Counted from the stretch's first letter, positions 7,439 to 16,418 are shown. The stretch is DNA of 29,827 nucleotides from Candidatus Segatella albertsiae (GCA_002451555.1 DKCU01000061.1:1-29827), one strand, 5' to 3'. Numbers and translations are program-made. The notes: generated by a model from the sequence alone, not told the origin.

Positions 7439-8548
7439 TTGGATATAGCAAAATTGGGTGAGTTTGGTCTGATAGACCATCTCACCAAAGGATATGAAAA
7501 CAAGAACGCCTCCACGGTTTATGGCGTAGGTGACGATTGTGCCGTGATGCACTACCCCGACAAGGAGGTGCTCGTCACTACCGACATGCTGATGGAAGGC
7601 GTACATTTCGACCTTACCTACATCGACTTGCAGCATCTCGGTTACAAGAGTGCCATGGTCAACATCAGTGACATCTTCGCCATGAATGGAACGCCAAGGC
7701 AGATGGTAGTGAGCCTGGCACTCAGCAAGAGATTCAAGGTGGAAGACCTCGACGAGTTCTACAAGGGACTGCGCATGGCGTGCGACAAATGGGGAGTTGA
7801 CATCGTAGGAGGAGATACCACATCCTCTCTCACAGGACTTGCCATCAGCATCACTTGCATCGGAGAAGCTGTGAAAGAGGACATCGTATATAGAAACGGT
7901 GCCAAGGAAACCGACCTTATCTGCGTATCGGGCGACCTCGGCGGTGCCTATATGGGACTACAACTCTTGGAACGTGAGAAGGCTGTATATTATGGCCAGG
8001 TAGAGGACATCCGCAAGAAGATGGCCGAGGCGAAGGCACAGGGAGATTCCGCCAAGCTTGCCAGCCTCAACAAAGACCTTGAAGATATGCGCAACTTCCA
8101 ACCAGACTTCGCAGGCAAGGAATATCTCCTTCAACGACAACTCCAGCCAGAGGCTCGTGGCGACATCATTGCTAAATTGCATGAGGCTGGCATCCGTCCT
8201 ACAGCCATGATGGATGTCAGTGACGGATTGAGCAGCGAACTGATGCATATCTGCGAGCAAAGCCATTGCGGTTGCCGTGTCTATGAGAAAAATATCCCTA
8301 TCGACTACCAGACAGCCGTACAAGCAGAGGAATTCAACATGAACCTCACCACTTGTGCCATGAATGGCGGGGAAGACTACGAACTACTCTTCACGATACC
8401 TATAGGGGATCATGCCAAGATAGAGGAAATCGAGGGTGTGAAGCAAATCGGTTACATCACAAAGGAAAACCTTGGCAAGTTCTTGATAACTAGAGATGGT
8501 CAAGAATTTGAGTTGAAAGCACAAGGTTGGAATCCACTTAAAGACTAG
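7439..8548 (+). CDS. thiL: thiamine-monophosphate kinase ThiL
   Basis: ThiL phosphorylates thiamine monophosphate to the active cofactor thiamine diphosphate. The 369-residue protein has the AIRS/PurM-type ATP and metal sites GVGDDCA (29-35), TTDMLMEGVHFD (47-58), GGDTTSS (124-130) and DVSDGLSSE (259-267). A Lys/Glu-rich helical insertion of about 45 residues (185-235) makes it longer than the proteobacterial enzyme. Translation probably starts at TTG 7439. A TGA lies in frame three codons upstream, no ATG lies between, and the TTG start gives the typical N-terminus DIAKLGEFGLIDHL. It is the last gene of the sppA-lpxK-punA-thiL operon. No textbook terminator follows directly. Confidence 0.95.
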   Translation: MDIAKLGEFGLIDHLTKGYENKNASTVYGVGDDCAVMHYPDKEVLVTTDMLMEGVHFDLTYIDLQHLGYKSAMVNISDIFAMNGTPRQMVVSLALSKRFKVEDLDEFYKGLRMACDKWGVDIVGGDTTSSLTGLAISITCIGEAVKEDIVYRNGAKETDLICVSGDLGGAYMGLQLLEREKAVYYGQVEDIRKKMAEAKAQGDSAKLASLNKDLEDMRNFQPDFAGKEYLLQRQLQPEARGDIIAKLHEAGIRPTAMMDVSDGLSSELMHICEQSHCGCRVYEKNIPIDYQTAVQAEEFNMNLTTCAMNGGEDYELLFTIPIGDHAKIEEIEGVKQIGYITKENLGKFLITRDGQEFELKAQGWNPLKD

Positions 8549-8583
8549 GTTTGCAAGAAAAAAAAGGGAAACAAAAGAAGAAT

Positions 8584-8677
8584 TTAGGCACGGATCACAC
8601 AGAGGCTTATGCCATGGAAACTTATGGAAAATCCGTGAAATCCGTGTAATCCGTGCCTAATCTTCCCCATAAGCCTC
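8584..8677. repeat. interleaved inverted repeats downstream of thiL
   Basis: Arm A, TTAGGCACGGAT (8584-8595), is repeated inverted at 8649-8660. Arm B, GAGGCTTATG (8602-8611), is repeated inverted at 8668-8677. The order A-B-A'-B' is that of a pseudoknot, not of nested stems. ATCCGTG appears three times just inside A'. It may act as the 3' end of the thiL operon or be an interspersed intergenic element. The gap 8549-8781 holds no gene. Confidence 0.75.
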
Positions 8678-8697
8678 ATTTTTAGTTAATAAACATT

Positions 8698-8730
8698 AAG
8701 CAAGAGAAAATATTTCCTTATCTCTTGCTT
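8698..8730. other. 10-bp inverted repeat before tRNA-Phe
   Basis: AAGCAAGAGA (8698-8707) and its perfect complement (8721-8730) enclose a 13-nt loop. No T tract follows on the plus strand, so it is a weak terminator candidate. The right arm overlaps the expected -33 region of the tRNA-Phe promoter. Confidence 0.5.
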
Positions 8731-8748
8731 CATTTAAAATATTTGTTG

Positions 8749-8756
8749 TACCTTTG
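8749..8756 (+). promoter_or_regulatory. -7 box of tRNA-Phe
   Basis: TACCTTTG, a perfect TAnnTTTG match, lies 25 nt before the mature tRNA. A weak CTTG at 8724-8727 lies 21 nt upstream of it. Confidence 0.75.
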
Positions 8757-8781
8757 CAACCGCAAATAAGAAATGCAAGTT

Positions 8782-8854
8782 GGTGCCATAGCTCAGTTGG
8801 TAGAGCAAAGGACTGAAAATCCTTGTGTCCCCGGTTCGATTCCTGGTGGTACCA
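8782..8854 (+). tRNA. tRNA-Phe (GAA)
   Basis: The 73-nt cloverleaf has acceptor arms GGTGCCA/TGGTACC with discriminator A, and the anticodon stem AAGGA/TCCTT closes loop CTGAAAA with anticodon GAA. The T-loop is TTCGATT. The T stem (CCCGG/CCTGG) has one C-U mismatch. CCA is not encoded. Promoter upstream and terminator downstream are both visible, so it is a single-gene unit. Confidence 0.97.
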
Positions 8855-8870
8855 CTCCTCCTTTCATTAG

Positions 8871-8905
8871 GGCGGTTTTTAACTTCGGTTAGAGCCGCCT
8901 TTTTT
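8871..8905 (+). terminator. terminator of tRNA-Phe
   Basis: GGCGG...CCGCC arms with an inner AAC-TTCG-GTT tetraloop stem are followed by six T residues (8900-8905). This is a canonical intrinsic terminator 16 nt after the tRNA. Confidence 0.9.
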
Positions 8906-9045
8906 CGTATCTATACGGAAAAGGAAACACCTGTTACATAGATAATAGGGTAAGATAACGATAGGGTTCTTCAAACTCAAGCATGAATACTATAAACTAT
9001 CGCAAGACAACAAGAAACTCATAACAAACAAAACTTAAAGGCTAT

Positions 9046-10461
9046 ATGAAAAAATTACTGATTTCACTCGTGGCACTTCTCAGCTTAGGTTCGACAAGTG
9101 CCGTAGCAGACAACAATTACGGCAAGTACTACCAGAATCTGCCGATACAAATGTCGCAACCTATCCTGCCTTCCATACCCAACAACCAAGTGAGCATCAT
9201 CGACTTTGGCGGCAATGGCAATGGACAGGTACTCAACACTGAAGCATTCAGCAAAGCCATCAGCAAACTGAACAAGTTGGGAGGAGGACATCTGAATGTA
9301 CCTGCCGGCATCTACCTCACAGGACTCATCTCCCTCAAAGACAACATCGACTTGCACCTAGAGAAGAACGCCATCATTGTTTTCACTGAAGACAAAGATG
9401 CCCATTTCAAAGTAGATGAAACCACTGGGAAAAAGGAAGAAAGAGCCTCAACAGCCATCACTGCCAGCAAAAGAAAGAACATTTCCATCACGGGCGAAGG
9501 CACCATCGACGGAAACGGCGAATGGTGGAGACCCGTCAAACGCAGTAAAGTGAGCGATGTAGAATGGAAACGTTTCCTAGAAATGGGTGGCACTGTGACT
9601 GAGAAAGGTGACCTTTGGTATCCACTCCACCTCAAGAACACACCCGATGTCGTTTACAACATAGACGACCAAGAGAAGGTGCGCAACCACATGATTCGTT
9701 TTACGGATTGCGAGAATGTTCTCGTACAGGGAGTGACCTTGCTCAATTCCCCTCGCTTCCACCTCATCCCTACCCGATGCAAAAATGTCACCATCGACGG
9801 CATCACCGTAAAATGTCCATGGAATGCCCAAAATGGAGATGCCATTGACATTTCAAGTTGCAAGGACGTACTCATCGTCAACAACATCGTTGACGCTGGA
9901 GACGACGGAATCTGCATGAAAGCTGGTGCTGGAGAAGCAGGCGTGAAGGCTGGCCCATGCGAGAATATCAACATCCAAGACAACACGGTATATCATGCCC
10001 ACGGAGGCTTCGTCATAGGCAGCGAATTCTCTGGAGGTATGAAGAACATCGTAGTCAGAAACAACACTTTCCAAGGTACCGACGCCGGCCTTCGTTTCAA
10101 GAGTGCTGTCAAGAGAGGTGGAACGACAGAAAACATCTTCATCGACCACATCTACATGACCGACATCACAGGCGACGCCATCACCTTCGAGACTACCTAC
10201 TTCGACAATCATGTAGGAGCCAAGAAACAGTCAGCAGCGGTGAAACAAGAATTCCTGCCCAACTTTCAGGACATCCACATCAGCGACATCTATGTGAGAG
10301 GTTGCAAGAATGGCATCGTGGCTCACGGAGCAGAAGGTATGGTTCATGATATCAACATCAAGAACTCCCATATCTTCTATGACCAGAAAGACAAGGACAT
10401 TGACGAGACATGCAAGATAACACTGGAGAACGTAAACTTTGCGACATTCGAAAAGAAATGA
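9046..10461 (+). CDS. secreted GH28 family glycoside hydrolase (polygalacturonase-like)
   Basis: This 471-residue protein has a signal peptide (about 1-21, ending AVA-D) and a right-handed parallel beta-helix of the GH28 pectinase family. The catalytic motifs appear in order: NGDAID (263-268, the NTD motif in variant form), GDDG (285-288, catalytic Asp pair), HGG (319-321, within HGGFVIGSE) and RFKS (350-353). GH28 enzymes hydrolyse galacturonan or rhamnogalacturonan backbones, so a role in pectin use outside the cytoplasm is likely; exo or endo action cannot be told from sequence. It stands alone, about 190 bp after tRNA-Phe, with no SusC/SusD pair nearby. No good TAnnTTTG promoter was found in the 140 bp upstream. 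Confidence 0.93.
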   Translation: MKKLLISLVALLSLGSTSAVADNNYGKYYQNLPIQMSQPILPSIPNNQVSIIDFGGNGNGQVLNTEAFSKAISKLNKLGGGHLNVPAGIYLTGLISLKDNIDLHLEKNAIIVFTEDKDAHFKVDETTGKKEERASTAITASKRKNISITGEGTIDGNGEWWRPVKRSKVSDVEWKRFLEMGGTVTEKGDLWYPLHLKNTPDVVYNIDDQEKVRNHMIRFTDCENVLVQGVTLLNSPRFHLIPTRCKNVTIDGITVKCPWNAQNGDAIDISSCKDVLIVNNIVDAGDDGICMKAGAGEAGVKAGPCENINIQDNTVYHAHGGFVIGSEFSGGMKNIVVRNNTFQGTDAGLRFKSAVKRGGTTENIFIDHIYMTDITGDAITFETTYFDNHVGAKKQSAAVKQEFLPNFQDIHISDIYVRGCKNGIVAHGAEGMVHDINIKNSHIFYDQKDKDIDETCKITLENVNFATFEKK

Positions 10462-10469
10462 TATGAAAA

Positions 10470-10495
10470 AAGGGTGTGTCTGATGACACACCCTT
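10470..10495. terminator. bidirectional terminator between GH28 gene and ddh
   Basis: A perfect 11-bp stem AAGGGTGTGTC/GACACACCCTT has a TGAT loop (10481-10484). An A-rich run to its left becomes the T tract on the minus strand, so it serves ddh best, and it also lies 9 nt after the GH28 stop. Confidence 0.9.
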
Positions 10496-10525
10496 TAGCA
10501 ATATTATTAAACCGTACTAACCAAA

Positions 10526-11425
10526 TTATACCAAAGTAGCAACGATTTCCTCACGTGTTCCAGGCAACATATCAATGACTGGAATCTCAGGCATTGTATA
10601 GCAACCAGGAGCGAGACGGAATGAAGCACGAGCCACATTCACCAAAACCTGTGCTGTAAGAGCAGGGTTGTTGATGCTCATGTTAAACTCGAAACGCTGG
10701 TTCTGAGTCTTGCCAGAAACACCCTTGCGAACGAGGTTGACACCATGACCCATATCCTTGACATCATCTACAGAAGCCACAGCAAACACATGGGTCTCAT
10801 CATGAGCGAAGTAAGGATCAGCCTTGATTTCAGCAGTAACCTCCTCAAGAGTTGCACCTTCCTCAAGCTCTACATATACCATACGACGGTGGATGCCCTC
10901 ACCCAATGGAATAGTAACAGAAAGAGCCTCTTTGACACCCTTCTTGCTACGAACACATACAGAGTGACCCATGCTCATACCAGGACCAAAGTTAGTATAT
11001 GTCAACCCCTTAGGAGCCAAACTTTCCATCAACACACGTACAATAGAATCAGAACCTGGGTCCCAACCAGCAGAGATAACACTCACCTTGCCTGCCTTCT
11101 TGCAGTTCTCCATCTGCTTGGTACGGTAATCCAAGATACTAGTGTGGATGTCAAAGCTATCCACGGTATTGATGCCAAGAGCAACGATCTTCTCTGCGTA
11201 CTCTGGGCAGGAACGTGTAGGAGTGGCCAAAATAGCAACATCTACGTCCTTCAACTTAGTGATGTCATCCACTACCTCATATTGTGCCAACTCAGCAGGT
11301 TTGTTCTTGTCGCCCTGACGACGTACGATACCTGCGATCTCAAAGTCTGGAGCTGCCTCAAGAGCCTCTACAGAAAACTTACCAATGTTGCCGTAACCAA
11401 CTACGGCTGCTCTAATCTTTTTCAT
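10526..11425 (-). CDS. ddh: meso-diaminopimelate D-dehydrogenase
   Basis: This NADPH enzyme interconverts meso-diaminopimelate and tetrahydrodipicolinate, a one-step route to lysine and the peptidoglycan cross-linking amino acid. The 299-residue protein has a Rossmann motif VGYGNIG (9-15), ATPTRS (67-72), the family segment SAGWDPGSDS and GMSMGHSV around the substrate site. Length and motifs match the Bacteroidota enzyme. It is on the minus strand, apparently in its own unit. A TAATTTTG -7 box lies about 70 nt upstream, and a strong hairpin follows. The product fits cytoplasmic lysine/peptidoglycan precursor synthesis. Confidence 0.96.
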   Translation of the reverse strand: MKKIRAAVVGYGNIGKFSVEALEAAPDFEIAGIVRRQGDKNKPAELAQYEVVDDITKLKDVDVAILATPTRSCPEYAEKIVALGINTVDSFDIHTSILDYRTKQMENCKKAGKVSVISAGWDPGSDSIVRVLMESLAPKGLTYTNFGPGMSMGHSVCVRSKKGVKEALSVTIPLGEGIHRRMVYVELEEGATLEEVTAEIKADPYFAHDETHVFAVASVDDVKDMGHGVNLVRKGVSGKTQNQRFEFNMSINNPALTAQVLVNVARASFRLAPGCYTMPEIPVIDMLPGTREEIVATLV

Positions 11426-11495
11426 TTCTTTTATTGTTATTGTTGTTTCTTGCTAGTTATCTATCAAAATCTATCAAAGGATAGTAATTCGCTTG

Positions 11496-11503
11496 CAAAA
11501 TTA
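11496..11503 (-). promoter_or_regulatory. -7 box of ddh
   Basis: The minus strand reads TAATTTTG, fitting TAnnTTTG, about 70 nt before the ddh ATG. No clear -33 TTTG is present. An 8-bp direct repeat CTATCAAA lies just downstream on the leader (11461-11478). Confidence 0.5.
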
Positions 11504-11629
11504 TACTTTTTCTTTGAATTAGCGAACATTTTAATAGATTTTTAACTCACAAAACAAGCAAAAAGTAACAAAATCATACTTTCTAGGTATTTATTGACTA
11601 GAAATCGTAAGCAACACAGAGGCGAAACC

Positions 11630-12511
11630 TTATAGTTTGACGTTTTGGATGATTTTCATGACATCATCCGCAGTACGATTAAACGGCCCGTTGTGTTCCA
11701 ACTTGATGGTACACATGGCAGCGGCAAACATACCTGCTTCAGTAGGACTGAATCCCTGGAGTCGCTTATAGAGATAACCAGCCGAATAAGTATCACCACA
11801 CCCTGTGGCATCCACCACCTCATGAGGAGCATAGGCAGGAATCTCATAGAAAACGTCATCGACATAGACAAGCGACCCCTCACTGCCCAAGGTGATGATA
11901 ACCTCTATCACACCCCAAGAATGTAGCAACTTGGCAGCCTCGCGAGGCTCTTTCAATCCAGTGATAGTCTCCATCTCCGTCTCATTGACCTTGAGATAAT
12001 AAGTATTCTTGAGAACATTCAACTTATCTTTCCAATCCACAGGATACACCTTCTCATCCCTCACTTCTCGCAAGTAACCTTGCACGTCAATGGACACCCT
12101 GCCCTTACGAGACAGGAACTCCACCACCTCGGTAGAGAAGTCATCGCTGAGAAGACTGCCAAGATGATACACCTTAGCCTCCACATGCTTCAACTGCTCG
12201 ATGGTAAACGGATCGGCCTTCGCCAAGACACGCTGCTTGCGCTCATTTTGGTTTTCTCCATAGATATTCTCGAAGAAAACAGTATTGCGAGAAGCATTCA
12301 ATGTAACATCAATGCCTGCTTCCAGCATTTTCTCCACGGGCTCTTTCTCCGTAGGATCCATCGCTGTGACCAAAGAGAAGGACACGTCCTTAGGAAGTTG
12401 ATTGATGGCATAAGCGAAATAAAAAGAAGTACCGCCTGCCATATAGACTGTGCGATTGGGGGTCACAATCTTGTCCTTGGTGATGTGACCGATGCAACAA
12501 ATATCTTTCAT
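11630..12511 (-). CDS. PfkB-family sugar/nucleoside kinase
   Basis: This 293-residue cytoplasmic kinase belongs to the ribokinase/PfkB superfamily. The substrate-side GG (26-27), the nucleotide site TLGSEGS (207-213) and the PfkB signature DATGCGDTYSAGY (234-246) with catalytic Asp240 are all present. The substrate cannot be fixed from sequence. The N-terminus CCIGHITKDKIV is like that of inosine/adenosine-type or uncharacterised sugar kinases in Bacteroidota. It is transcribed on the minus strand from a TAACTTTG box close to the ATG and is divergent from the AspT-type transporter. I infer no functional link to that transporter. Confidence 0.9.
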   Translation of the reverse strand: MKDICCIGHITKDKIVTPNRTVYMAGGTSFYFAYAINQLPKDVSFSLVTAMDPTEKEPVEKMLEAGIDVTLNASRNTVFFENIYGENQNERKQRVLAKADPFTIEQLKHVEAKVYHLGSLLSDDFSTEVVEFLSRKGRVSIDVQGYLREVRDEKVYPVDWKDKLNVLKNTYYLKVNETEMETITGLKEPREAAKLLHSWGVIEVIITLGSEGSLVYVDDVFYEIPAYAPHEVVDATGCGDTYSAGYLYKRLQGFSPTEAGMFAAAMCTIKLEHNGPFNRTADDVMKIIQNVKL

Positions 12512-12539
12512 TATAGTTCTAATTATTCAAAAACGACTG

Positions 12540-12547
12540 CAAAGTTA
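12540..12547 (-). promoter_or_regulatory. -7 box of the PfkB kinase gene
   Basis: TAACTTTG on the minus strand lies 28 nt before the ATG. The -33 element is weak. Confidence 0.6.
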
Positions 12548-12589
12548 CTAAAAAACTACGAATTAAATTAAGTTTTCTTTGAAAATTAT

Positions 12590-12620
12590 TTTGTAGTGTC
12601 CACGATTCTGATTAACTTTG
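12590..12620 (+). promoter_or_regulatory. promoter of the AspT-type transporter gene
   Basis: TTTG at 12590-12593, a 19-nt spacer and TAACTTTG at 12613-12620 form a perfect Bacteroidota promoter. It implies a leader of about 85 nt that is AT-rich. Confidence 0.8.
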
Positions 12621-12709
12621 CACCCGAATTTGAATAAAAACTAAATATTAAATCAATAGTCATTGATAATAATAGGTAAAATAGACAATAATATAGATAA
12701 ACAAGAGTC

Positions 12710-14368
12710 ATGTGGTTTGATGGATTAATCAACTTACATTCGGCGGTGCAAGGCATCGTCATTCTTTCTTTGATTTGCACTTTGGGTCTTGCGCTTGGCA
12801 AGATTCACATCAAAGGTATATCCCTAGGTATCGCATTCGTTTTCTTCGTGGGAATCATTGCGGGACACCTTGGTCTGACAATAGACCATAATATGCTTGA
12901 GTTTGCAGAGAGTTTCGGTTTGACGATGTTCGTCTATGTACTGGGACTCTATGTGGGTCCTAACTTCTTTGGTTCGATGCGACATGAAGGCATCTCGCTC
13001 AACCTTTGGAGTATGGCGGTGATAGTCGTGGGAACTCTCTTCTCCCTACTTTTGTGCTGGTTGCTTCCTGTGAGTCTGCCCGACATGGTAGGTATCCTTT
13101 GCGGCGCAACCACCAACACCCCGGCATTGGGTGCTGCCCAACAGGCATTGCAGCAACTCGGATTGCCTAGTGGCGGTGCTGCCCTGGGCTGTGCCGTCAC
13201 CTATCCTTTGGGCGTAGTGGGTGTCATCTTGGCGATGATGCTGCTGCGCAAACTCTTCGTCAAGCCCGAGGACTTGAAAATCAGAGAAAATGATGATGAC
13301 GACCACACCTCCATCGGACAATACATCATCGTAAATCCTGCCTTGAACGGCAATACGATAGCCGAGATTTCCATGATGACCCACCGTAAGTTCATCATAT
13401 CTCGTGTATGGCGCGGCGAACAAGTCATCGTGCCGCAAGCCGACACCGTGCTACATACCAACGACAATGTTTTGGTCGTAACCAACAAGGACGAGGTGCC
13501 AGCGATGTCTATTCTTTTCGGTAAGAAGGTCGATAAGGAATGGAACACCGACAAAGTGGATTGGAACGCTATCGATGCCAAGGTGGAGAGCCGCATCATC
13601 GTGGTGACACGTCCAGGACTCAACGGCAAGCGACTGGGACACCTCCAAATGCGCAGCAGTTATGGAGTCAACGTGAGCCGTGTGCTACGTGGTGATATTC
13701 GCTTGCTCGCCACAGACGACTTGCGTTTGCAATATGGAGACCGTCTGACGGTCGTGGGCGACCCTACCAGCATTGACCATGTAGAACAATTCCTTGGCAA
13801 TGCCGTGAAGACGCTCAACGAGCCGAACTTGGGAGCCATCTTCCTCGGTATCATCCTCGGACTTGCCATCGGTACGATTCCTCTCAACATCCCTGGCATG
13901 ACTGCACCTGTGCGCTTGGGTATCGCAGGTGGTCCTATCGTGATGGGTATCCTCATCGGCGCTTTGGGACCTCGCGTACATTTCATCTCCTACATGACCC
14001 GAAGTGCTGGACTGATGCTTCGAGAGTTGGGCCTTTCCCTATACCTGGGGTGTCTGGGATTGGAAGCTGGCGGACAATTCTTCGAAACAGTTGTCCGCCC
14101 GGAAGGCTTGATGTGGGTAGGCATCGGTTTCTTAATCACCGTTGTGCCAGTACTCATCGTAGGCTTGATAATCCTCAAGACCAAGAAGTATGACTTCGGA
14201 AGTATCTGCGGCATTCTTTGTGGCAGTATGGCCAATCCGATGGCATTGACTTACGCCAACGACACACTCGATGGCGATACACCAAGCATCAGTTATGCCA
14301 CGGTGTATCCGCTCGGCATGTTTGTCAGGGTGATCATCGCCCAGGTTCTTATCATGTTCTTCGTGTAA
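12710..14368 (+). CDS. AspT/YidE-type putative transporter with two RCK_C domains
   Basis: This 552-residue inner-membrane protein has the aspartate:alanine exchanger (AAE) architecture. There are about five membrane segments (10-180), a cytoplasmic part with two TrkA-C/RCK_C domains (about 200-265 and 290-360), then about five to six more segments (370-552). The two membrane halves are related: GILCGATTNTPALGAA (128-143) and GILCGSMANPMALTYA (501-516) are the duplicated motif of the family. The substrate is unknown. AspT itself exchanges aspartate and alanine, but most bacterial members (YidE, YbjL) are uncharacterised. RCK_C domains suggest ligand gating. The gene has its own promoter and is followed by strong hairpins. 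Confidence 0.92.
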   Translation: MWFDGLINLHSAVQGIVILSLICTLGLALGKIHIKGISLGIAFVFFVGIIAGHLGLTIDHNMLEFAESFGLTMFVYVLGLYVGPNFFGSMRHEGISLNLWSMAVIVVGTLFSLLLCWLLPVSLPDMVGILCGATTNTPALGAAQQALQQLGLPSGGAALGCAVTYPLGVVGVILAMMLLRKLFVKPEDLKIRENDDDDHTSIGQYIIVNPALNGNTIAEISMMTHRKFIISRVWRGEQVIVPQADTVLHTNDNVLVVTNKDEVPAMSILFGKKVDKEWNTDKVDWNAIDAKVESRIIVVTRPGLNGKRLGHLQMRSSYGVNVSRVLRGDIRLLATDDLRLQYGDRLTVVGDPTSIDHVEQFLGNAVKTLNEPNLGAIFLGIILGLAIGTIPLNIPGMTAPVRLGIAGGPIVMGILIGALGPRVHFISYMTRSAGLMLRELGLSLYLGCLGLEAGGQFFETVVRPEGLMWVGIGFLITVVPVLIVGLIILKTKKYDFGSICGILCGSMANPMALTYANDTLDGDTPSISYATVYPLGMFVRVIIAQVLIMFFV

Positions 14369-14411
14369 AAAGAATGTAAAGATAATTCAATACAACAAGA
14401 TAGGTATAAGG

Positions 14412-14456
14412 AAATCCCTGCCTAGAGAACAACCGCTCTCTGGGCAGGGATTTTTT
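14412..14456 (+). terminator. terminator of the transporter gene
   Basis: AAATCCCTGCC (14412-14422) pairs with GGCAGGGATTT (14443-14453), with an inner AGAG/CTCT stem, followed by a T run (14451-14456). It lies about 43 nt after the stop. Confidence 0.9.
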
Positions 14457-14475
14457 CTTACTTGCGCAGGGAAGA

Positions 14476-14499
14476 ATTTTTTCCTGGGCAGGAAAAAAT
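14476..14499 (-). terminator. hairpin downstream of the pseudouridine synthase gene
   Basis: Perfect 10-bp arms ATTTTTTCCT/AGGAAAAAAT enclose a GGGC loop. It lies 38 nt beyond the minus-strand stop at 14537 and faces the transporter terminator. Most of the stem is A-T and the T runs are inside the arms, so termination is likely but less certain. Confidence 0.6.
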
Positions 14500-14536
14500 C
14501 AAAGTGGTACGCCACATTCTCTAAAGGCAATCCAAG

Positions 14537-16351
14537 CTAAAAGTCAGCCTTGCGCTCGATGTAAATTTCTTTTCCCGTAAGAGGATGGTGAAATCTGATA
14601 GCCTCAGCATGAAGATACAAGCGATCTGCCTTCTCTTTTCCATACAATGGGTCGCCCAAAATCGGCGCATTCAGTCCCTCTTGGTGAGCGCAATGCACAC
14701 GAAGCTGATGCGTCCGTCCTGTTTTCGGATAGAGGGCAAGGCGAAAATGATTGTCTTTTTCAGCCTCTCCCAATACTTGATATTCCGTAACAGCTTCCTT
14801 GCCCCTTTCATGATTGACAATTTGGCGAGGCCGATCGAGATAATCTGGCATCAAGGGAAGAGAGATGACTGATTTCACTCCGCTCTTCGCAAGTTCCAGC
14901 ATACGTTCACGAGTCGTCTGAAGTTCAGTCTTCTCCTGGCATCCAACATTTTTCCGAGAATCGCAACACACGATTGCCACGTATCTCTTCTGAACCAAAT
15001 GGTAGGTGAACTGCTCTTGCAATCTACGGTAAGCAAACTCGGTCTTAGCGATCACCATCAGTCCACTGGTCGCCATATCCAAGCGATGAACAATCAGCGG
15101 ACCAGTTGACTCAGGGTATTTCTTACGCATGATGGAATAAACCGAAGTTTGGTTCATATCCTTTCCTGGAACTGAGAGCATGCCCGCAGGCTTGCAGACA
15201 ACAACGAGTTGTTCGTCTTCATACAACGTCTCCAAAGAACCAGAAAGACATATATCACCTGCCGTCTTCATATCAGGCAACATCCATTGAAGAATCGGCT
15301 TGCACTTGCCGTTACAAGCTGGATAGAATTGAAGATGATGCCGAATCTCCTCCTTCGGACTCTCACCCCACCAGAACATCGCCATCTGGAGAGGTTTCAG
15401 ATGATGGGCGAAAGCATACTGGAGCAATTTCGGTTCACAACACTCCCCACTCCCTGCTGGAGGTACCATCTTATACACCGCCCTTTTGGAAAGCAAAGAG
15501 AGATTTGGAGCATCTGCGACTGCGGCATCCCTAAATATCTCCAAGAGATTCTTACACTCCCCCTTGTAGTTGAGCATACGAAATTGCGAAAACAACCATT
15601 GTTGGAGAGCATCGGACAATTGTTTGCGTAGTTGTCTGAGCCGAATAATGTTCTCACGATAGTCATCATATTCCTTTTCCAACATCGTCTTTTCGGCAAG
15701 CGACTTTTTCAACCTACGAAGTTCAGCCTTCATAAATTGGCTTTCCTTAACCATCGCCTGTTCTTCCTGCAACAATTTGTCTCGTTGAGCAGATTGCACA
15801 CCTTCGCCTATCATTTGATTTATTTCTATCCTTCTCGCATCACGCTTCATCTTGGCCTCCCTCATTTTCTCCTGATAGGAAGTAATCGTCTTCTTTCGCT
15901 CCTCCAAAAGCGAGGAGATGATTTTTTGAGCCTCGTTCATTCTATCATCGCTTTCCAGCGATTCGATGCTATGGTTGATACGAGTAATCTCAGCCTCATG
16001 GGTCTTGAAATATCCATTGGGCTGAAGATAATCGAAGACAGCAGGCACAAAGTCATCCCAATCGCTTCTTCCGCCGATTTGTCCACTATATGCCATGAGA
16101 TAACCTATCTTTTTGCCCTTAATAGAAAAAAACTTCTGCGGAGAAACTTCATGAGGGTCTTCCACGATGAGCACTCCAAACATTTTTCCCTTGTCGATTT
16201 CCTCTCGCCAGTCATCTCGCCGAGAAAGATACGTTTGCATCTCCTTGCACACTTGGATGCAAAGAGGATGAGGTTCGTAATCGAAAGGACTGTTCATCAC
16301 TTCAGGAATATCTATACCTGCAAGGAGTTCTGGGATGGGATGTAATATCAT
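14537..16351 (-). CDS. RluA-family pseudouridine synthase with long N-terminal extension
   Basis: The C-terminal 230 residues are an RluA-type pseudouridine synthase that converts uridine to pseudouridine in rRNA or tRNA. YEDEQLVVVCKPAGMLSVPG (377-396) and HRLDMATSGL (422-431, catalytic Asp425) are clear, with RTHQLRVH further on. The first 370 residues are not part of the standard enzyme. They include a highly charged coiled-coil stretch (about 120-250) and a Cys-containing conserved block (SGECCEPKLL at 301-310; ACNGKCKPIL at 345-354). At 604 residues the protein is about twice the usual RluA length. Extended forms of this kind occur in Bacteroidota. The N-terminal part may bind RNA; that is inference, and the target base is unknown. 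Confidence 0.9.
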   Translation of the reverse strand: MILHPIPELLAGIDIPEVMNSPFDYEPHPLCIQVCKEMQTYLSRRDDWREEIDKGKMFGVLIVEDPHEVSPQKFFSIKGKKIGYLMAYSGQIGGRSDWDDFVPAVFDYLQPNGYFKTHEAEITRINHSIESLESDDRMNEAQKIISSLLEERKKTITSYQEKMREAKMKRDARRIEINQMIGEGVQSAQRDKLLQEEQAMVKESQFMKAELRRLKKSLAEKTMLEKEYDDYRENIIRLRQLRKQLSDALQQWLFSQFRMLNYKGECKNLLEIFRDAAVADAPNLSLLSKRAVYKMVPPAGSGECCEPKLLQYAFAHHLKPLQMAMFWWGESPKEEIRHHLQFYPACNGKCKPILQWMLPDMKTAGDICLSGSLETLYEDEQLVVVCKPAGMLSVPGKDMNQTSVYSIMRKKYPESTGPLIVHRLDMATSGLMVIAKTEFAYRRLQEQFTYHLVQKRYVAIVCCDSRKNVGCQEKTELQTTRERMLELAKSGVKSVISLPLMPDYLDRPRQIVNHERGKEAVTEYQVLGEAEKDNHFRLALYPKTGRTHQLRVHCAHQEGLNAPILGDPLYGKEKADRLYLHAEAIRFHHPLTGKEIYIERKADF

Positions 16352-16418
16352 GATTATTTGTTTTTTCTAATGTACAGGTAATGAGGACATCCAAATGACG
16401 TATGCAACATACCCCTTG

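Noticed and set aside
8871..8905. Attachment-site duplication at tRNA-Phe
   Set aside because: No second copy of the tRNA-Phe 3' end was found in the window; only tRNA-Ser shows one.
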